This document shows, in pieces, positions 1-10,418 of a stretch of DNA of 64,000 nt. The notes beneath the pieces were generated by a model. That model was not told the origin of the DNA. It did no database searches and saw only the letters and a list, made by a program, of their open reading frames with translations. The stretch is from Pyropia yezoensis (taxonomy: Eukaryota; Rhodophyta; Bangiophyceae; Bangiales; Bangiaceae). Numbering within the stretch: position 1 is the first letter of the stretch; each line of letters opens with the position of its first letter. The stretch covers positions 32,278,894-32,342,893 of the forward strand of contig CM020618.1 of assembly GCA_009829735.1 (NCBI GenBank), read 5' to 3'. Position numbers and translations under genes: made by a program.

Positions 1-1011
1 TGGGGGATGAGGGGGTTGTGGGAGTTGAGGCGGAGGTGGCACGCTCCCCCCCGCCGCTGCTGTGTGTAGAGGTGGTGGTGGTGGTGGTGGTGGTGGCGGT
101 GGTGCTGGTTCTGGTGGCGGCGGTAGTGGTGGTGGTCACGCCGGCAGGTGGTGGAGGAGCTGGCATTGGGGGGGGAGTTGGGAGGGTGGAGGCATTGACC
201 GGCAGGTGGGAGAATGGGCAGGTGGACCGAGGCATGGAGGAGGTCAAGGGGGGGGAGATGAGGGACGGTGGTGGCATGGTCCGGCAGCCGGGGTAGACGG
301 GCAGGTGGTCAGAGGCAGGGGGAGGACAAGGGGTGGGGGAGGGGAGAGGGGAACGCTGCTGTTTTGGGCTGGGGGCCGGCTGGTGGGGCGGGGCACGGCC
401 ATGCGCCAAAGGCGGGGGGGGAGCCGGTCTGCGCCCCGTTACACGGGGCACCGCTGCGTCAGGGGCAGTGGCCGCGTCTGCCGACTCCGCCTCTGTCCCA
501 CGGGGGATGTCGGCGGGCGGCGCCGCTGGAGAGACGTCTCAGTCACATCCCCTTCGCGAGCCTACAAGGCGGCGGAGGAGCAACGTCCCTGCGCCCCTGC
601 CGCGGCCACCGCGCGCGTTGCTGCGCCCGACGCCGCTGCCGCCGTCGGCGGCTGCCTCGTCCGGCGCCCAAGCACCGGTTCTTCTTCTTTGCCTCGTAAT
701 TTTTGTGCCCCTTGGCCTACCCCACCACCTCTCCCTGCCTCTTCCCTCCCACCCCCGCTCGTCATCTTCGCCACCAAGAGGCACCCCAGCAGCCTCTCTT
801 CAGTCGGTCCGTGCCCCCCCCGGCGGCGTCGCCCCCCCCCCCCCCCACGCCGCCCGCACCACCCGCGTCAAGCTGGTCACCCCAAACACGTCCGTCACCA
901 CCGCCTCTCCATGTGCTGCCACCCCGATCTTCACACGCCGCCATTCATCGCCCTGTACCGCCCGCACCAGCCACCGTCTGTTGCCCTCTTTTCCTACCCA
1001 GACTCGCCATC
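1..1011. other. Low-complexity region upstream of RACK1
   Basis: This stretch is G-rich at the left, with a GGT run at about 70-115, and C-rich from about 700 to 1000, with a C run near 832-846. Several open frames cross it on both strands, but all encode Gly/Pro/Arg-rich low-complexity peptides without a recognisable domain. I see no supportable gene. The C-rich part just before 1012 is presumably 5' leader or promoter of RACK1. Confidence 0.5.
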
Positions 1012-1560
1012 ATGTCGGAGACTCTGGGTCTCCGCGGTTACCTCAAGGGCCATGGCGGGTGGGTGACGTCGCTCGCCACCACCCTGGACAACAGCGACGT
1101 GCTGCTCTCCGCGTCGCGCGACAAGACGGTCATTATGTGGCAGCTGACGCGCGATGGCAAGGACAACTCGTACGGGTACTCCAAGCGGGCCCTCCACGGC
1201 CACTCCCACTTTGTGTCGGACGGCCAGTTTGCGCTGTCTGCGTCGTGGGACCACACGCTGCGGCTGTGGGACCTTGCGACGGGTCTGACGACGCGCCGCT
1301 TTGTGGGCCACACCAAGGATAAGCTGTCGGTGGCCTTCTCTGCGGACAACCGCCAGATCGTGTCGTCGTCGCGGGACAAGACGATCAAGCTGTGGAACAC
1401 CCTCGGCGAGTGCAAGTACTCGATCCAGGAGGAGGACCATACCGAGTGGGTGTCGTGCGTGCGCTTCTCCCCGTCGACGGCCAACCCGCTGATTGTGTCG
1501 TGCGGGTGGGACAAGCTGGTCAAGGTGTGGAACCTGACCAACTGCAAGCTCACCAGCAGG
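1012..1560 (+). CDS. RACK1: RACK1-like WD40 protein, 5' part only (truncated)
   Basis: RACK1 is a seven-bladed WD40 scaffold on the 40S ribosomal head that also binds protein kinase C. The ATG at 1012 opens [14 protein letters not shown], the family's usual N-terminus. WD repeats follow with [44 protein letters not shown] and [17 protein letters not shown]. Homology stops after NCKLTS near base 1558, about residue 182 of a usual 310-320. The frame stays open to 2049 but becomes Ala/Thr/Pro-rich sequence unlike RACK1. Two internal oddities are present. The family's SDVVISSDGQ is here SDGQ, a six-residue loss inside blade 2, and several conserved Gly are Ala or Ser. An intron before the missing blades is possible, but I found no continuation downstream. 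It looks like a broken or partial copy rather than a working gene. Confidence 0.85.
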
Positions 1561-2009
1561 ATGGCCACCGACGAGGCCGCCGTGGGGTGGGCGGCAGCAA
1601 ACGTCGCGGGCAGGCCGCCGGGGTGCGCAATGGCACGGACAAACGCCCACGCGGCCACCTCACCCACCCCCCCCCCCGCCACCGCCGCCGCCACCGCCGC
1701 CACCGCCGCCTCCACCGCGTGGGCGGCGCCAACCACCCGCAAGGCGGCCGCCGACGTTGCGACGGCGGCGGACGCGGGGGGAGGTACGCCGGCAGATGGG
1801 GACGACGCCCACCACGGCCGGCCGCCAAAGACGGCGCCCAGAACTGCTGCGCGGGGGGCGGCCAGGGCGGGTGGGATGGCGGCGGGGGGGGTGACCGTGA
1901 GGGCGGTCCAGATGAGGAGGGTGGCGACGATAATCCACGGCGTTGGGCCCAGTGGGAGGAGGGGGGTGGGTAGGCGGGAGCGCCGGTGGCTGAGGGGGGG
2001 CTGGGACAT
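1560..2009 (-). CDS. Possible 5' fragment of a type II membrane protein
   Basis: Reading leftward, an ATG at 2009 opens [19 protein letters not shown] hydrophobic segment follows at about residues 24-40 ([15 protein letters not shown]), then an Ala/Val-rich stretch with few features. This resembles the cytoplasmic tail plus signal anchor of a Golgi-type membrane protein. The frame continues leftward into the antisense of RACK1, so any real coding sequence must end near 1560, exactly where RACK1 homology stops. The two fragments face each other across a probable breakpoint. No family could be assigned, and GC-rich antisense frames often look open here, so confidence is low. Confidence 0.25.
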
Positions 2010-2549
2010 GGTGCTGAGGAGGGGGGAGGGGGGGGGAGGGGAAGTGTGAGTGAAAGAAGGATGACAAAGGGGCCGAGGGGGGGACGGGCGGGTGAGATGG
2101 GAAGGGGAGCGTGGCTGGGAAGGGAAGGGCGTTGAGGGAGAGGCTACGCAAGGGTAAAAGGAGGCGATGCACCAGCAGCAGGTGCAGATAAAAGGGAAGG
2201 TGTGCCAGACGAGAGGCGGGATAAAACAGATCATTGGAGTCCGCCAAGGGACACTAATGTGTACATAATGTACATATATATGTACTGTACAGTACATACG
2301 GTACGGTACACTGCCAATGACGTCATTCGCGCGAGTGCGTAATTGTCATTCGCGCGAAGGCATCGTCTTCTTGTACCGCCGCCGACGGTCACGTGCACGG
2401 GGCGCCAAGAGAGGAAAAAAAAAGACAGCGAGCAGGGAAGAGAGAGAAGCCGCAGGGCAAGGCTTATGAGGGAGAGAGCAGCGGACACCCCCGCGTTACC
2501 GTCCCCCCCCCTCCCCGCAACCCCCCCCTGCCCTCTTCCCCCCTGACCA
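2010..2549. other. Intergenic region with AT-rich overlapping palindromes
   Basis: This lies between the membrane-protein fragment and the 3' end of the TFIIIC-like gene. Its notable part is an AT-rich island at 2255-2312 built from GTAC words. It contains the perfect 16-bp palindrome GTACATATATATGTAC (2270-2285), overlapping the 14-bp palindrome GTACTGTACAGTAC (2282-2295). The rest is purine-rich, then C-rich. No gene is supported. Confidence 0.6.
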
Positions 2550-2876
2550 TCAGCCACCCACCTTGACTTCACCCAAGGTGGTGGCACAAAACACGCACCG
2601 CCGGCGGGCGGCGAGCCACCCCCACGCCCCCCCCCGCGAGCCATCCCCGCCCCACCCACCGCCGCGGCCGCCGCCGCTGCCGCCGCTGCCGTCGCCGGGC
2701 ACGGCGGTGGCCGCCCCGCAGGCGCGGCACACCAGCGGCGCCGCCGCCGTGACGGGCTGCAGCGTTGCGGGGCACACCTTGAACGGGTGGCCGCCGCAAC
2801 ACACTGCGCGGAGGCGCGGCCACGGGGTTGGTGGGGGGGGGACGGGGGCGACGGCAACGCCCGTCACCGCCGCTGC

Positions 2877-2913
<37 letters not shown>

Positions 2914-4127
2914 TCCGCCGCCGCGCCGTCGAGGGGGAGGGCCGGGGCCGCCGGCGGACCGCCGGGGGGGGCGGCCTCTCCATCAGGGGGTGGGGGAGCG
3001 GGGGCGCCACTGTCGGTGGGGGTAATGGTGGGGGTGGCGGGAGTGGCGGGGGTGGCGGGGGTGGAGGGGGTGACAGCGGCGGCGGTAGTGGGGCAGGGTG
3101 GCGCAGACGACACCCCCGCCGGCATCACCACCGGCACGGCACACACGGGGCACGGGATGGGGGGCATAGGCGGGGCGGACGCCGCCGCCGCCGTCGCCGC
3201 CGCCCCCGTCGCCCCCGTCGCGGACGCCGCCGCCGTCGCCGCCGCCGCCGTCGCCCCCGTCGCCGGTCCCGCCCCCGTCGGCTGCGCCGTCGGCGGCGGT
3301 GCCGCGCCGTCGGTGCCGCCGCCGGCTGGCGGCGTGGCGTCGACGGCGCCACCGCCCACCGGGGGTCGCCAGGCAGTCAGGGTGGCCCGCAGGGATTTCA
3401 CCCACGACACGTCCTCCGCCCCCCCGCCGACGCCACCGATGCCGCCGCCGCCGCCGCCGCTGCCGTCGCCGCTGCCGCGGGCGGCATCGGTGCCCGCCGG
3501 CCCGTGCGCCAGCACAAAGGCGCACATGGAGAGGGCGGCGGCCACCTCGACGGCGGTCAACCGACCAGCGGCGGGGGCCACACGGTCGCCGGTGACCGCT
3601 GCGGGGGCGCCGTCGGTGGCGGCCGCCGCGGGGGCGCCGTCCGCGACGGGCGTGCCGTCCGCGGCGGGTGTGCCGTCAATGGCGGCGGTGGCGACTGCAA
3701 AGGGGGCGGCGGCCGCAGCACCATTGGCGGCGGGCGTGCCATCGACGGTGGCGGTGACGCCCGCCGAAGGCACGACAGCGGCGGCGCCGGCGGCCGCAGC
3801 GGCGGCGGCAGGCGGCGGCGGGCGCCACCGCATCAGGCCCGCCCGCGGCGGCCGCAACGCGGTGGCCGTCACCCGCGGCAGCCGACGCCCCCGCCCCGGA
3901 TAGCGGGCGCCGCCGCCACCAAAGCCGCCACCAAAGCCGCCACGGCGGCCGCGGCCGCCACGACCACCGCCGCGGCCACCCCCGCCCGCCTCCCCGGCCT
4001 CCTCCTCATCCCCGTCGGTCTCCCCTCCGTCTGCCCCCGCGTCGCCGTCGTCGGCACCCTCGTCCAGCTCCCGCACCGCCACTGCCCGGTCGGCGGCGGT
4101 CAACCCCCCGCCGCCGCCGTCGGCCGA

Positions 4128-4164
<37 letters not shown>

Positions 4165-7100
4165 GACGACAAGGCCGCCTCTGCCGGCCCCCCGCGGCCG
4201 CCGGGTGCTGCGCCGGCGGCGCCGGCGGAGGCGATCGCTGCCGCCCCGTCGGCGCCCGCGGACCACTCCTCGTCATCGTCAGACGCGCGGCGGCGGCGGC
4301 GACCGCGGCGGCGGGGAAAGGATCGCGCCGGTGTGGCCTTGCCGCTGCCGCCGATGCCACCGCTGGCGTCACTGTCGCTGCCGCCGTCGCTGCCGCCGTC
4401 GCTGCCGCTGCCGTCGTCGCTGCTGCTCCCGCTATCCCCGTCCTTGTCGCTGTCGCTGCCGCCGACGTTGCTGCCACCGCCGCTGGCACTGCCCAACCAG
4501 GCGGCAGCGGCGGCAGCGGCGGCACGCCGCCGCGGGCGCCCGCCGCGCACCTCCACGGGGGGGGCGGTGGGCGAACCACCCGCGCAGCGCGCATTGCCCA
4601 CCACCACCTCCTCCTCCTCCTCCTCGTTCTCGTCCTCCCTGTCCCTCGCCACGCCCCACCCGTCGGGCACCCGACGCAGTGGCGGCGGCGGCGAGGCAGA
4701 CGCAGCGGCGCAACGCGACACGCCCACCACCTCCTCCTCCTCCTCCTCCTCCATCCCCGCATCAGCCTCTGCCTCCTCGTCGTCGTCGTCGTCATTGGCG
4801 GCCGCTGGGGCAGCGGCGGCTGCTGGCGTGGCCGCCCCCCCCGACGACGATGCCCGCCGCCGCTTGGTGCCCGCCGACCCGGTGGACCGCCCGCTTCGCG
4901 CGCCCCCTCCCACCCCCCCGACACGTCCCCGCCGACGGGTGGGCGGCGGCGGCGTCGACGAGGACGCCTGGCCCGCCACCGCCGCCGCGACCGACGCGGC
5001 GGCCAGGAGCGACGCGGCCGCCGCCGCGGCGGCCGCGTCGGTCGAGCCACCCGTGACGGTGGAGGGGGGGGGCGACGGCGTCGGCGACGCAGCCGCGGCG
5101 CCCTTCTTTGTCCGCGTGCCGCCACGGACAGAGGCGTTGATGGCGGCGGCGGCTGCCACCGCGTCCTGCAGCGCCGTCACCGGGTCGGCGGGGGTCTTGC
5201 GCGACCGAGCCGGGCGCTTGCCGCTCCCCGTCGCCGTCGCCGCCGCCGATACAGGGGGAGCCGCAGCCGCCGCGGGCGCCGCCGCCGCCACGGGCGCCGC
5301 CGCTGCCGCCGCCGCGGGAGCTGCCGACACCCGCGCCGACCGCCGTCGCCAGCTGCCGCCGCCCGACGGGCGGGCGGCACCGGTCGCGGCGGCGGCCGGT
5401 GAGCTCCCCGCCGACCCGTCGCCCGACCCGTCCGCTTCGGCGGCGGCGGCCGCTGCCACCCCATCCGCGCCCGCCACTGCGGCGCCACGCAACGACGCCC
5501 TCCGCCAGCCGCGAGCCGCCGCCGGCTGCGGCGGCGTGACCGCCGTGGCCGTGGCTGCGCTTCCCCCGCCGGCGCGGCCGTCTGCGTCGCCGTCGCTCTC
5601 GTCGTCGGTCGAGGCTACCGCGGCGCTGCGCCACGACGCTCGCCGCCGGCCGCGACCCACTGCCGGCCGCGGCGGCGTGGCCGCCGTGGCCACGCCCGCC
5701 CCGCCGCCGCGGCCGCCGTCGACGCCGTCGGTCTTGTCGTCGGTCATGGCCGCCACGGTGCTGCGTGGCAGCACCCGACGCTTGCCGCGCCCCGCCGCTG
5801 GCCGCGGCGGCGGCGGCGCCGTCGACGCGCCACCTCTGTCGCTGTCTGTGTCGTCGTCGGTCTGGTCGTCGGTCTCGTCTTCGGTGGTGGTCATCGCGGC
5901 AAAGGACGCTCTTCTGGCAGAGGTCCCCCCTTCCACCGCCGCGCCCGCCGACGAGCGGCGACGGAGGCCCGGCCGCCGTGCGAGCTCGGCCGCCAGCGCC
6001 GCGGGTGGCTGCTGCGCCCGGCGGGAACGCCGCGCGTCGGCTGGTACGGCGGCCGCGAGGGGGGGCGTGGCACCATCGGCGGCAGCGGCGGCCGCTGCCG
6101 CCGCTGCCGCCGCTGCCGCCGTCGTCACGGCGGCCTGCCCCCTAGGGCAGTCGCTGTCGCTGTCCGTGGTCGTCATCTCCGCCGCCTCCCTGCCCGCCGC
6201 CGGCTGCTGCCACTGTGACGCCGCCGCCGCCGACGCCGCCGCCGCCACCGTGCCGGCCGACGCGGCAGACCCCCGCGGATGCGAGGTGCGCGCCATGGCG
6301 GACGTGCCCTCCGCCCTTGCTGCCAACGCCCACGGGGGGATGGGGGGGGTGGCGCCGCCGGCCGCCGCGGCTGCCCTCGCAGCCGCAGCAGCATCCCGGG
6401 CCGCCCATTTTGGGTGATTCGGGTCCTTGCGTGGCCGCCCGCGTGGCCGCGGTGGCCCCGTCGTCGCCTTCTTGACAGCGCGCCGCGTACGCGTGGACGC
6501 CGCCGCCCCGCCACCGGATGCAGCTGACGCGGCGGCACCGGCCATGGTAGTGCTCGCCGGGGTGGCCCGCTGGCGGGCACCCGCCGCGATGCCCGCCGCC
6601 ACTGCCGCTGCGGCGGCGGCCAGGACGGTTGGGGAATTTCTGAGCTCCGCCCTGCTAGACCCAACGGGGTAGATGCGCGGGCGCCCACGGGGCCGCTTGA
6701 CAATCGGCGTCAGGGGCGTTGCCGGGCCGGGCGCACCGCGGGGGACGCGCAGAGGGTGGCTACGGGCGCCAGACGGCGACGCTGCCGCGGCGGCGCCGGC
6801 CCCACCGCCGCTTTTACCGCCGCGGCCGGCACCGGCGTCAACACCGGCGCCGTTGCTACCATCCGATACGAGCTCGTTGACAGCCAGGGCGGCTGCAGCG
6901 ACGGGCTTGCGCCGACGACTTCGCACCTCCTTGCGTATGACCGGCGCGGGGATGACCACAACTGGGTCGCCCAGGACGTCGCCTGCGGCATCATCGTCCG
7001 TATCGACGCCATTGTCCGTAGACGACGCAGATGACCAGCCACCCTCGACGACCGACTGCAGGTGCAGGTCTACCAGCCCGGCGGGCGCTGCCGCTACCGC

Positions 7101-9833
7101 CACAGCCGCCGGACCGTCTGCCAGCACCGCCGCCAGACGCCGCAACGACGCGGCCGCGACCGCCGCGACCAGCCGCCGCTCCAGGCGGACTACTGCCGCC
7201 ACCACCGCCGCCGGGGGGGTGCGGGTGGCCTCGCCCACTGCCCCAGCAGTGGTCGCGCTCGGCGCCGCCGCCGTCGACAACGACGACGTCGCGGCCATGG
7301 CGGCGCGCGCCAGTGCGAGCGCGCGGCGACAGGCGTCCTCCGACCCCGCCCCCTCCTCCCCCGCCACCGTGTCGACCAGCCGCAGCAGCGCCAACGACGC
7401 GGAGGTGGCGGCCGTGGCGGGCGCGACACCCCCCTCCGACGCCGCTGCGGTAGCCGCAAACAGTGCAGGCACCACCATCGCCTTGGCCTCCCACACGCCC
7501 ATAGGAGCGGCCGTTCGTGGTGGCGGGGGAGTCACCGCCCACACGGCCAGGTCCCGCACCCGGTACGGGGCGCCCGTGCCCGCCGCCGCGGCGGCGGGCG
7601 GCAGCGACCCGGCCGCGTCGCTGGAAGCTGCGGCGGCGGGGGGGAGGGCGAGCAGCTCCGCGGCGTCGACGCCCCCCAGGACGGGCGGCGCCAGCACCTC
7701 CACCACCGACCGTCGGGCGACGGTAGCAAACTTGTAGGGGATGTCGCGGGGGCACGCCAGTCGGTGGAGCAGTACCGCCACCGCCGTGCCGCCGGGGCCC
7801 GCCGCCGCCGCCACCACCGGCTCTGAGTCCGATGGGGCGCGGATGACGCCCGCAGGGGAGAGCGTCCACGTGGCCAACGGCGGGGGGGGGGCGGGGTGGG
7901 CCAACGACGCTGCCCCTCCGTCCCTGACGCCGCCGCTGCCACTGCTACCGGCAGCTGCATCGGTGCCCGTGTTGCCGGCCTCGGCCACGGGCGGCGGCGG
8001 CGGTGGCGGCGGCGGCGTCGTCACCACCGCCAACTGCCACACCAGCACCGCGCCGTCAAGGCCGGCACTGATCAGCCGGTCGCCCGACAGCCACCCCACC
8101 CCAGACGTGCAGAGGGTGTGCGCGGCAGGTACCGTCGCGGTGGGGGGGGCGACAAGCGCCCACCCGCTACCTCTGCCGCCGCCGCCGCCGTCGCCGCCAC
8201 CGCCGGCGGTGGACCCGCCAACACCACCCCCGCCGCCAGCGTCGTCCATGACCGCACCCCCGCCTGCGTCTACAGCGGCGCCACCGCCGGCGTCGTCCAT
8301 AGCCGCATCCCCCTCAAGGTCGACAACGACGCCACTGCCACCGCCATTGCCGTTGCCGTCGCGGTTGTCATCGCCGTCCCCGCCTGGGACCGTCACGACC
8401 AGCGCTGCGATGCCATTGCCCGCCGTCAACCCCAACAGCAGCCGACGGGGAGAGGTAGTCTCCCCACCCCCCCCCCCCTCGCCCCCCCCGCCACTCTCCC
8501 CCAACGTATCCCCCTCCCGCCCCCACGCCAGCGCCGTGACCGACCCAAACAGCCCTGCCACGCCCGCCACTGCTCGCACAACGTGCAGGCGCAACCCCCC
8601 CCTCCCCCCCCCTCCCCACCCCCCCCGCCCACCAGCCGAACCGAGTACACACGGACGGCAGCGTCGCCGTTGCGGGACATCCCCCCCACCGCCAGCAGCA
8701 GCCGCCCGCCGTCGGCAGGGGCGGCGGGCGCCCACGCCACCGTCGACCCGGCGGGCCCGCCAACGTACCCGGCAGGGGCGAGGCGGAAGGGCGCCACCGC
8801 CGCAGCCGACTCGGTCGTCGCCGTCGCCGCTGCCGCCTCCACCGCCTCCGCCGCCGCCTCCGCCACCAACGTCGGCGACACCACCCACAGGCCGACGCCG
8901 CCACGCCCTACGGCGGCCACAATGGCGGCCACGGCCGGTGGCGCGACACCCCCGCCCCCCACCGGCGGCGCGTTTACCCACGACGACACGGCCAGGCAGC
9001 GTGGCCGCAGGCGCGAGCCGCCGCGGCCACAGAGGACCGGCGCCCCCCCCCCGCCCCTTCCGCCCCCGCCCCCCCGCCGGGGTCATCAGCACGCACGTCC
9101 CCCCCACGGTGGCGCCCAGAACGGCCCCCCCCCCCCCCCCCGCGCCCATCTCCCCCCCCGTCATGGACGGGGGCATGGGCAGCACCGCCGCGACGGCGGT
9201 GACCAGCCGGGCGTCCACGCCCGGCGGCGGCAGCAGGGCGGTGTGGCCCGCCCGCCCGACGCCGCGGTCAGAGGAGCGGGGCGCCAGCCGCGACGCGGCG
9301 GCAGCCGACAGGCGCGCCAGCGCGTCGGCGGCGGCGGCGCTCATCCCCGGGGGTGGGGCGGGGGAGAGGGGCGTCGACGCCGCCGCCGCCGCCGCCGCCA
9401 CGGTGGCCGCCGCCGCCGCCGCCGCCCCGTCGGCCGTCGCGGCGTCGAGCGCCGCTGCCGCAGCGGCGGCGGCGGCCAGGCCGCTGCGCCCCGCCGCCGA
9501 CGCGGCGGCCGCCGCGGCCGCCGCGGCGGCGGCGGTCCCGGTGGGGTGTGCAGACGGCCCGCCCCCGCCGCCCGTCGCCAGGCGCCAGGGCCCGGTGTCC
9601 ACGCGGGGCACCACGTCCAGGGCGGGCACGTGGAGGTCCGAGACGCGGAGGAGGCCCGCATTCTCCCCGCCCGCGACCAGCAGCACATCGTCGGGCGTGG
9701 CGGGCCACCCGAGCGTGGCGGGGGTGGGGGCGGCGAGAAGGGGGCGCGACGCGGCGACGCGCCACGGGACGGGCGGCCAGTGGCCGCCGCCGCCGCCGCC
9801 GCCGCCGCCGTCGCCACCGCTGGTTTGCTGCAT
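2550..9833 (-). CDS. Giant TFIIIC zinc-finger (GTF3C4/Sfc9-like) protein with WD40-like N-terminus
   Basis: One frame of 2,427 codons runs from the ATG at 9833 to a TGA at 2550. The C-terminus carries a Cys/His pattern typical of the TFIIIC 90-kDa-type zinc finger: CPVC (about residue 2226), then CCGGHPFKVCPATLQPV (about 2342), CRAC (about 2368) and CVFC (about 2410). The N-terminal 600 residues contain WD-like strands, for example LISAGLDGAVLVWQL near 575. That order, propeller then zinc finger, fits TFIIIC subunits that recruit RNA polymerase III to tRNA promoters. The middle is over 1,000 residues of Ala/Gly/Ser/acidic filler with a 12-Asp run (bases 4127-4170). It also holds two AT-hook cores (RPRGRPRIYP near residue 1044 and RPRGRPRKDPN near 1135), which suggest DNA contact. 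Known TFIIIC90 proteins are about 800 residues, so this one is hugely expanded. Between about 8600 and 9050 a neighbouring frame carries the more protein-like reading (see separate entry). A different zinc-binding WD protein is possible. Confidence 0.55.
2878..2920. repeat. GCC trinucleotide run (poly-Ala)
   Basis: A nearly pure GCC array that encodes an Ala tract on the minus strand near the C-terminus of the TFIIIC-like protein. It is expected to vary in length. Confidence 0.8.
4127..4170. repeat. GTC trinucleotide run (poly-Asp)
   Basis: A GTC array on the plus strand that encodes a run of 12 Asp on the minus strand, the strongest acidic block of the TFIIIC-like protein. Confidence 0.8.
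8598..9062 (-). other. Segment read in a shifted frame inside the TFIIIC-like gene
   Basis: Within this interval the frame one base off from the long ORF reads like a WD propeller. It gives SSWVNAPPVGG, GLWVVSPTLVAEA, STVAWAPAAPADGGRLLLAV and VRVYSVRL. The long ORF itself reads here as Arg/Gly-rich nonsense. The shift starts at a C run at about 9051-9062 and returns at C-rich runs at about 8598-8635. These are two compensating single-base length changes in homopolymers, which could be sequencing error or real. Confidence 0.55.
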
Positions 9834-10166
9834 GACGGCCGGGAGGACGGGGCGTTAGGGGGGGCGGGGAAAAGGGGGGGGTGGGGGGGGTGCGCAAGAG
9901 AAGGTTGCGAAGGAGATAGACGAGAGACTGTGGTAGGGTAGGTATGTAGTTGGTGGGGGGCCAAAGGCGACGGGGGGGGGGGCAGCAGTGGGTCGCCAGC
10001 CAGAGGCAGCCACCCCAGCGGAAGACAGCCACAAAGAGGGATCCGTGGGAGGGGTCGACGCCGAAGTTGCCGCGCGCGGCCGCGGGAGACCTGATCCGCA
10101 GTAGGCATTCCAAAAAGAAAACAAGCGTTAGCCGGTCGTGATCTGGAGGCCACGTGTACAGTACAC
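9834..10166. promoter_or_regulatory. Divergent intergenic spacer, probable promoter region
   Basis: This spacer lies between the start of the minus-strand TFIIIC-like gene and a plus-strand gene. It has G-rich runs near the TFIIIC start and a more balanced segment (about 10080-10170) containing paired GTAC words. Shared promoter activity is inferred only from the head-to-head layout; no defined element is recognised. Confidence 0.3.
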
Positions 10167-10418
10167 ATGCATAGATTGAGGATGAAAATGCCTTCGAATC
10201 ATCGACTGCCGGAGAGAAAGCTGGCGCAGCTGCAGGAGACCGGTGGAGACTTGCCCGTGACGACGCTGCATCGCATCGATGACCAGACGCGAACGCGACG
10301 CGTCGCCGTCGACGGCGGCCAGCCGCGCCGCGTCTACTACGCCACGCTCCGGCAGCCGTGCTCCGCTTGGCGGCCTACTGCCGCTGCCGCCGCCACCGCC
10401 GCCTTTACCGCTGCCGCC

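Noticed and set aside
2787-5402. Long plus-strand Arg/Gly-rich frame opposite the TFIIIC-like gene
   Set aside because: Antisense shadow of triplet repeats; the zinc-finger and WD motifs are on the minus strand.
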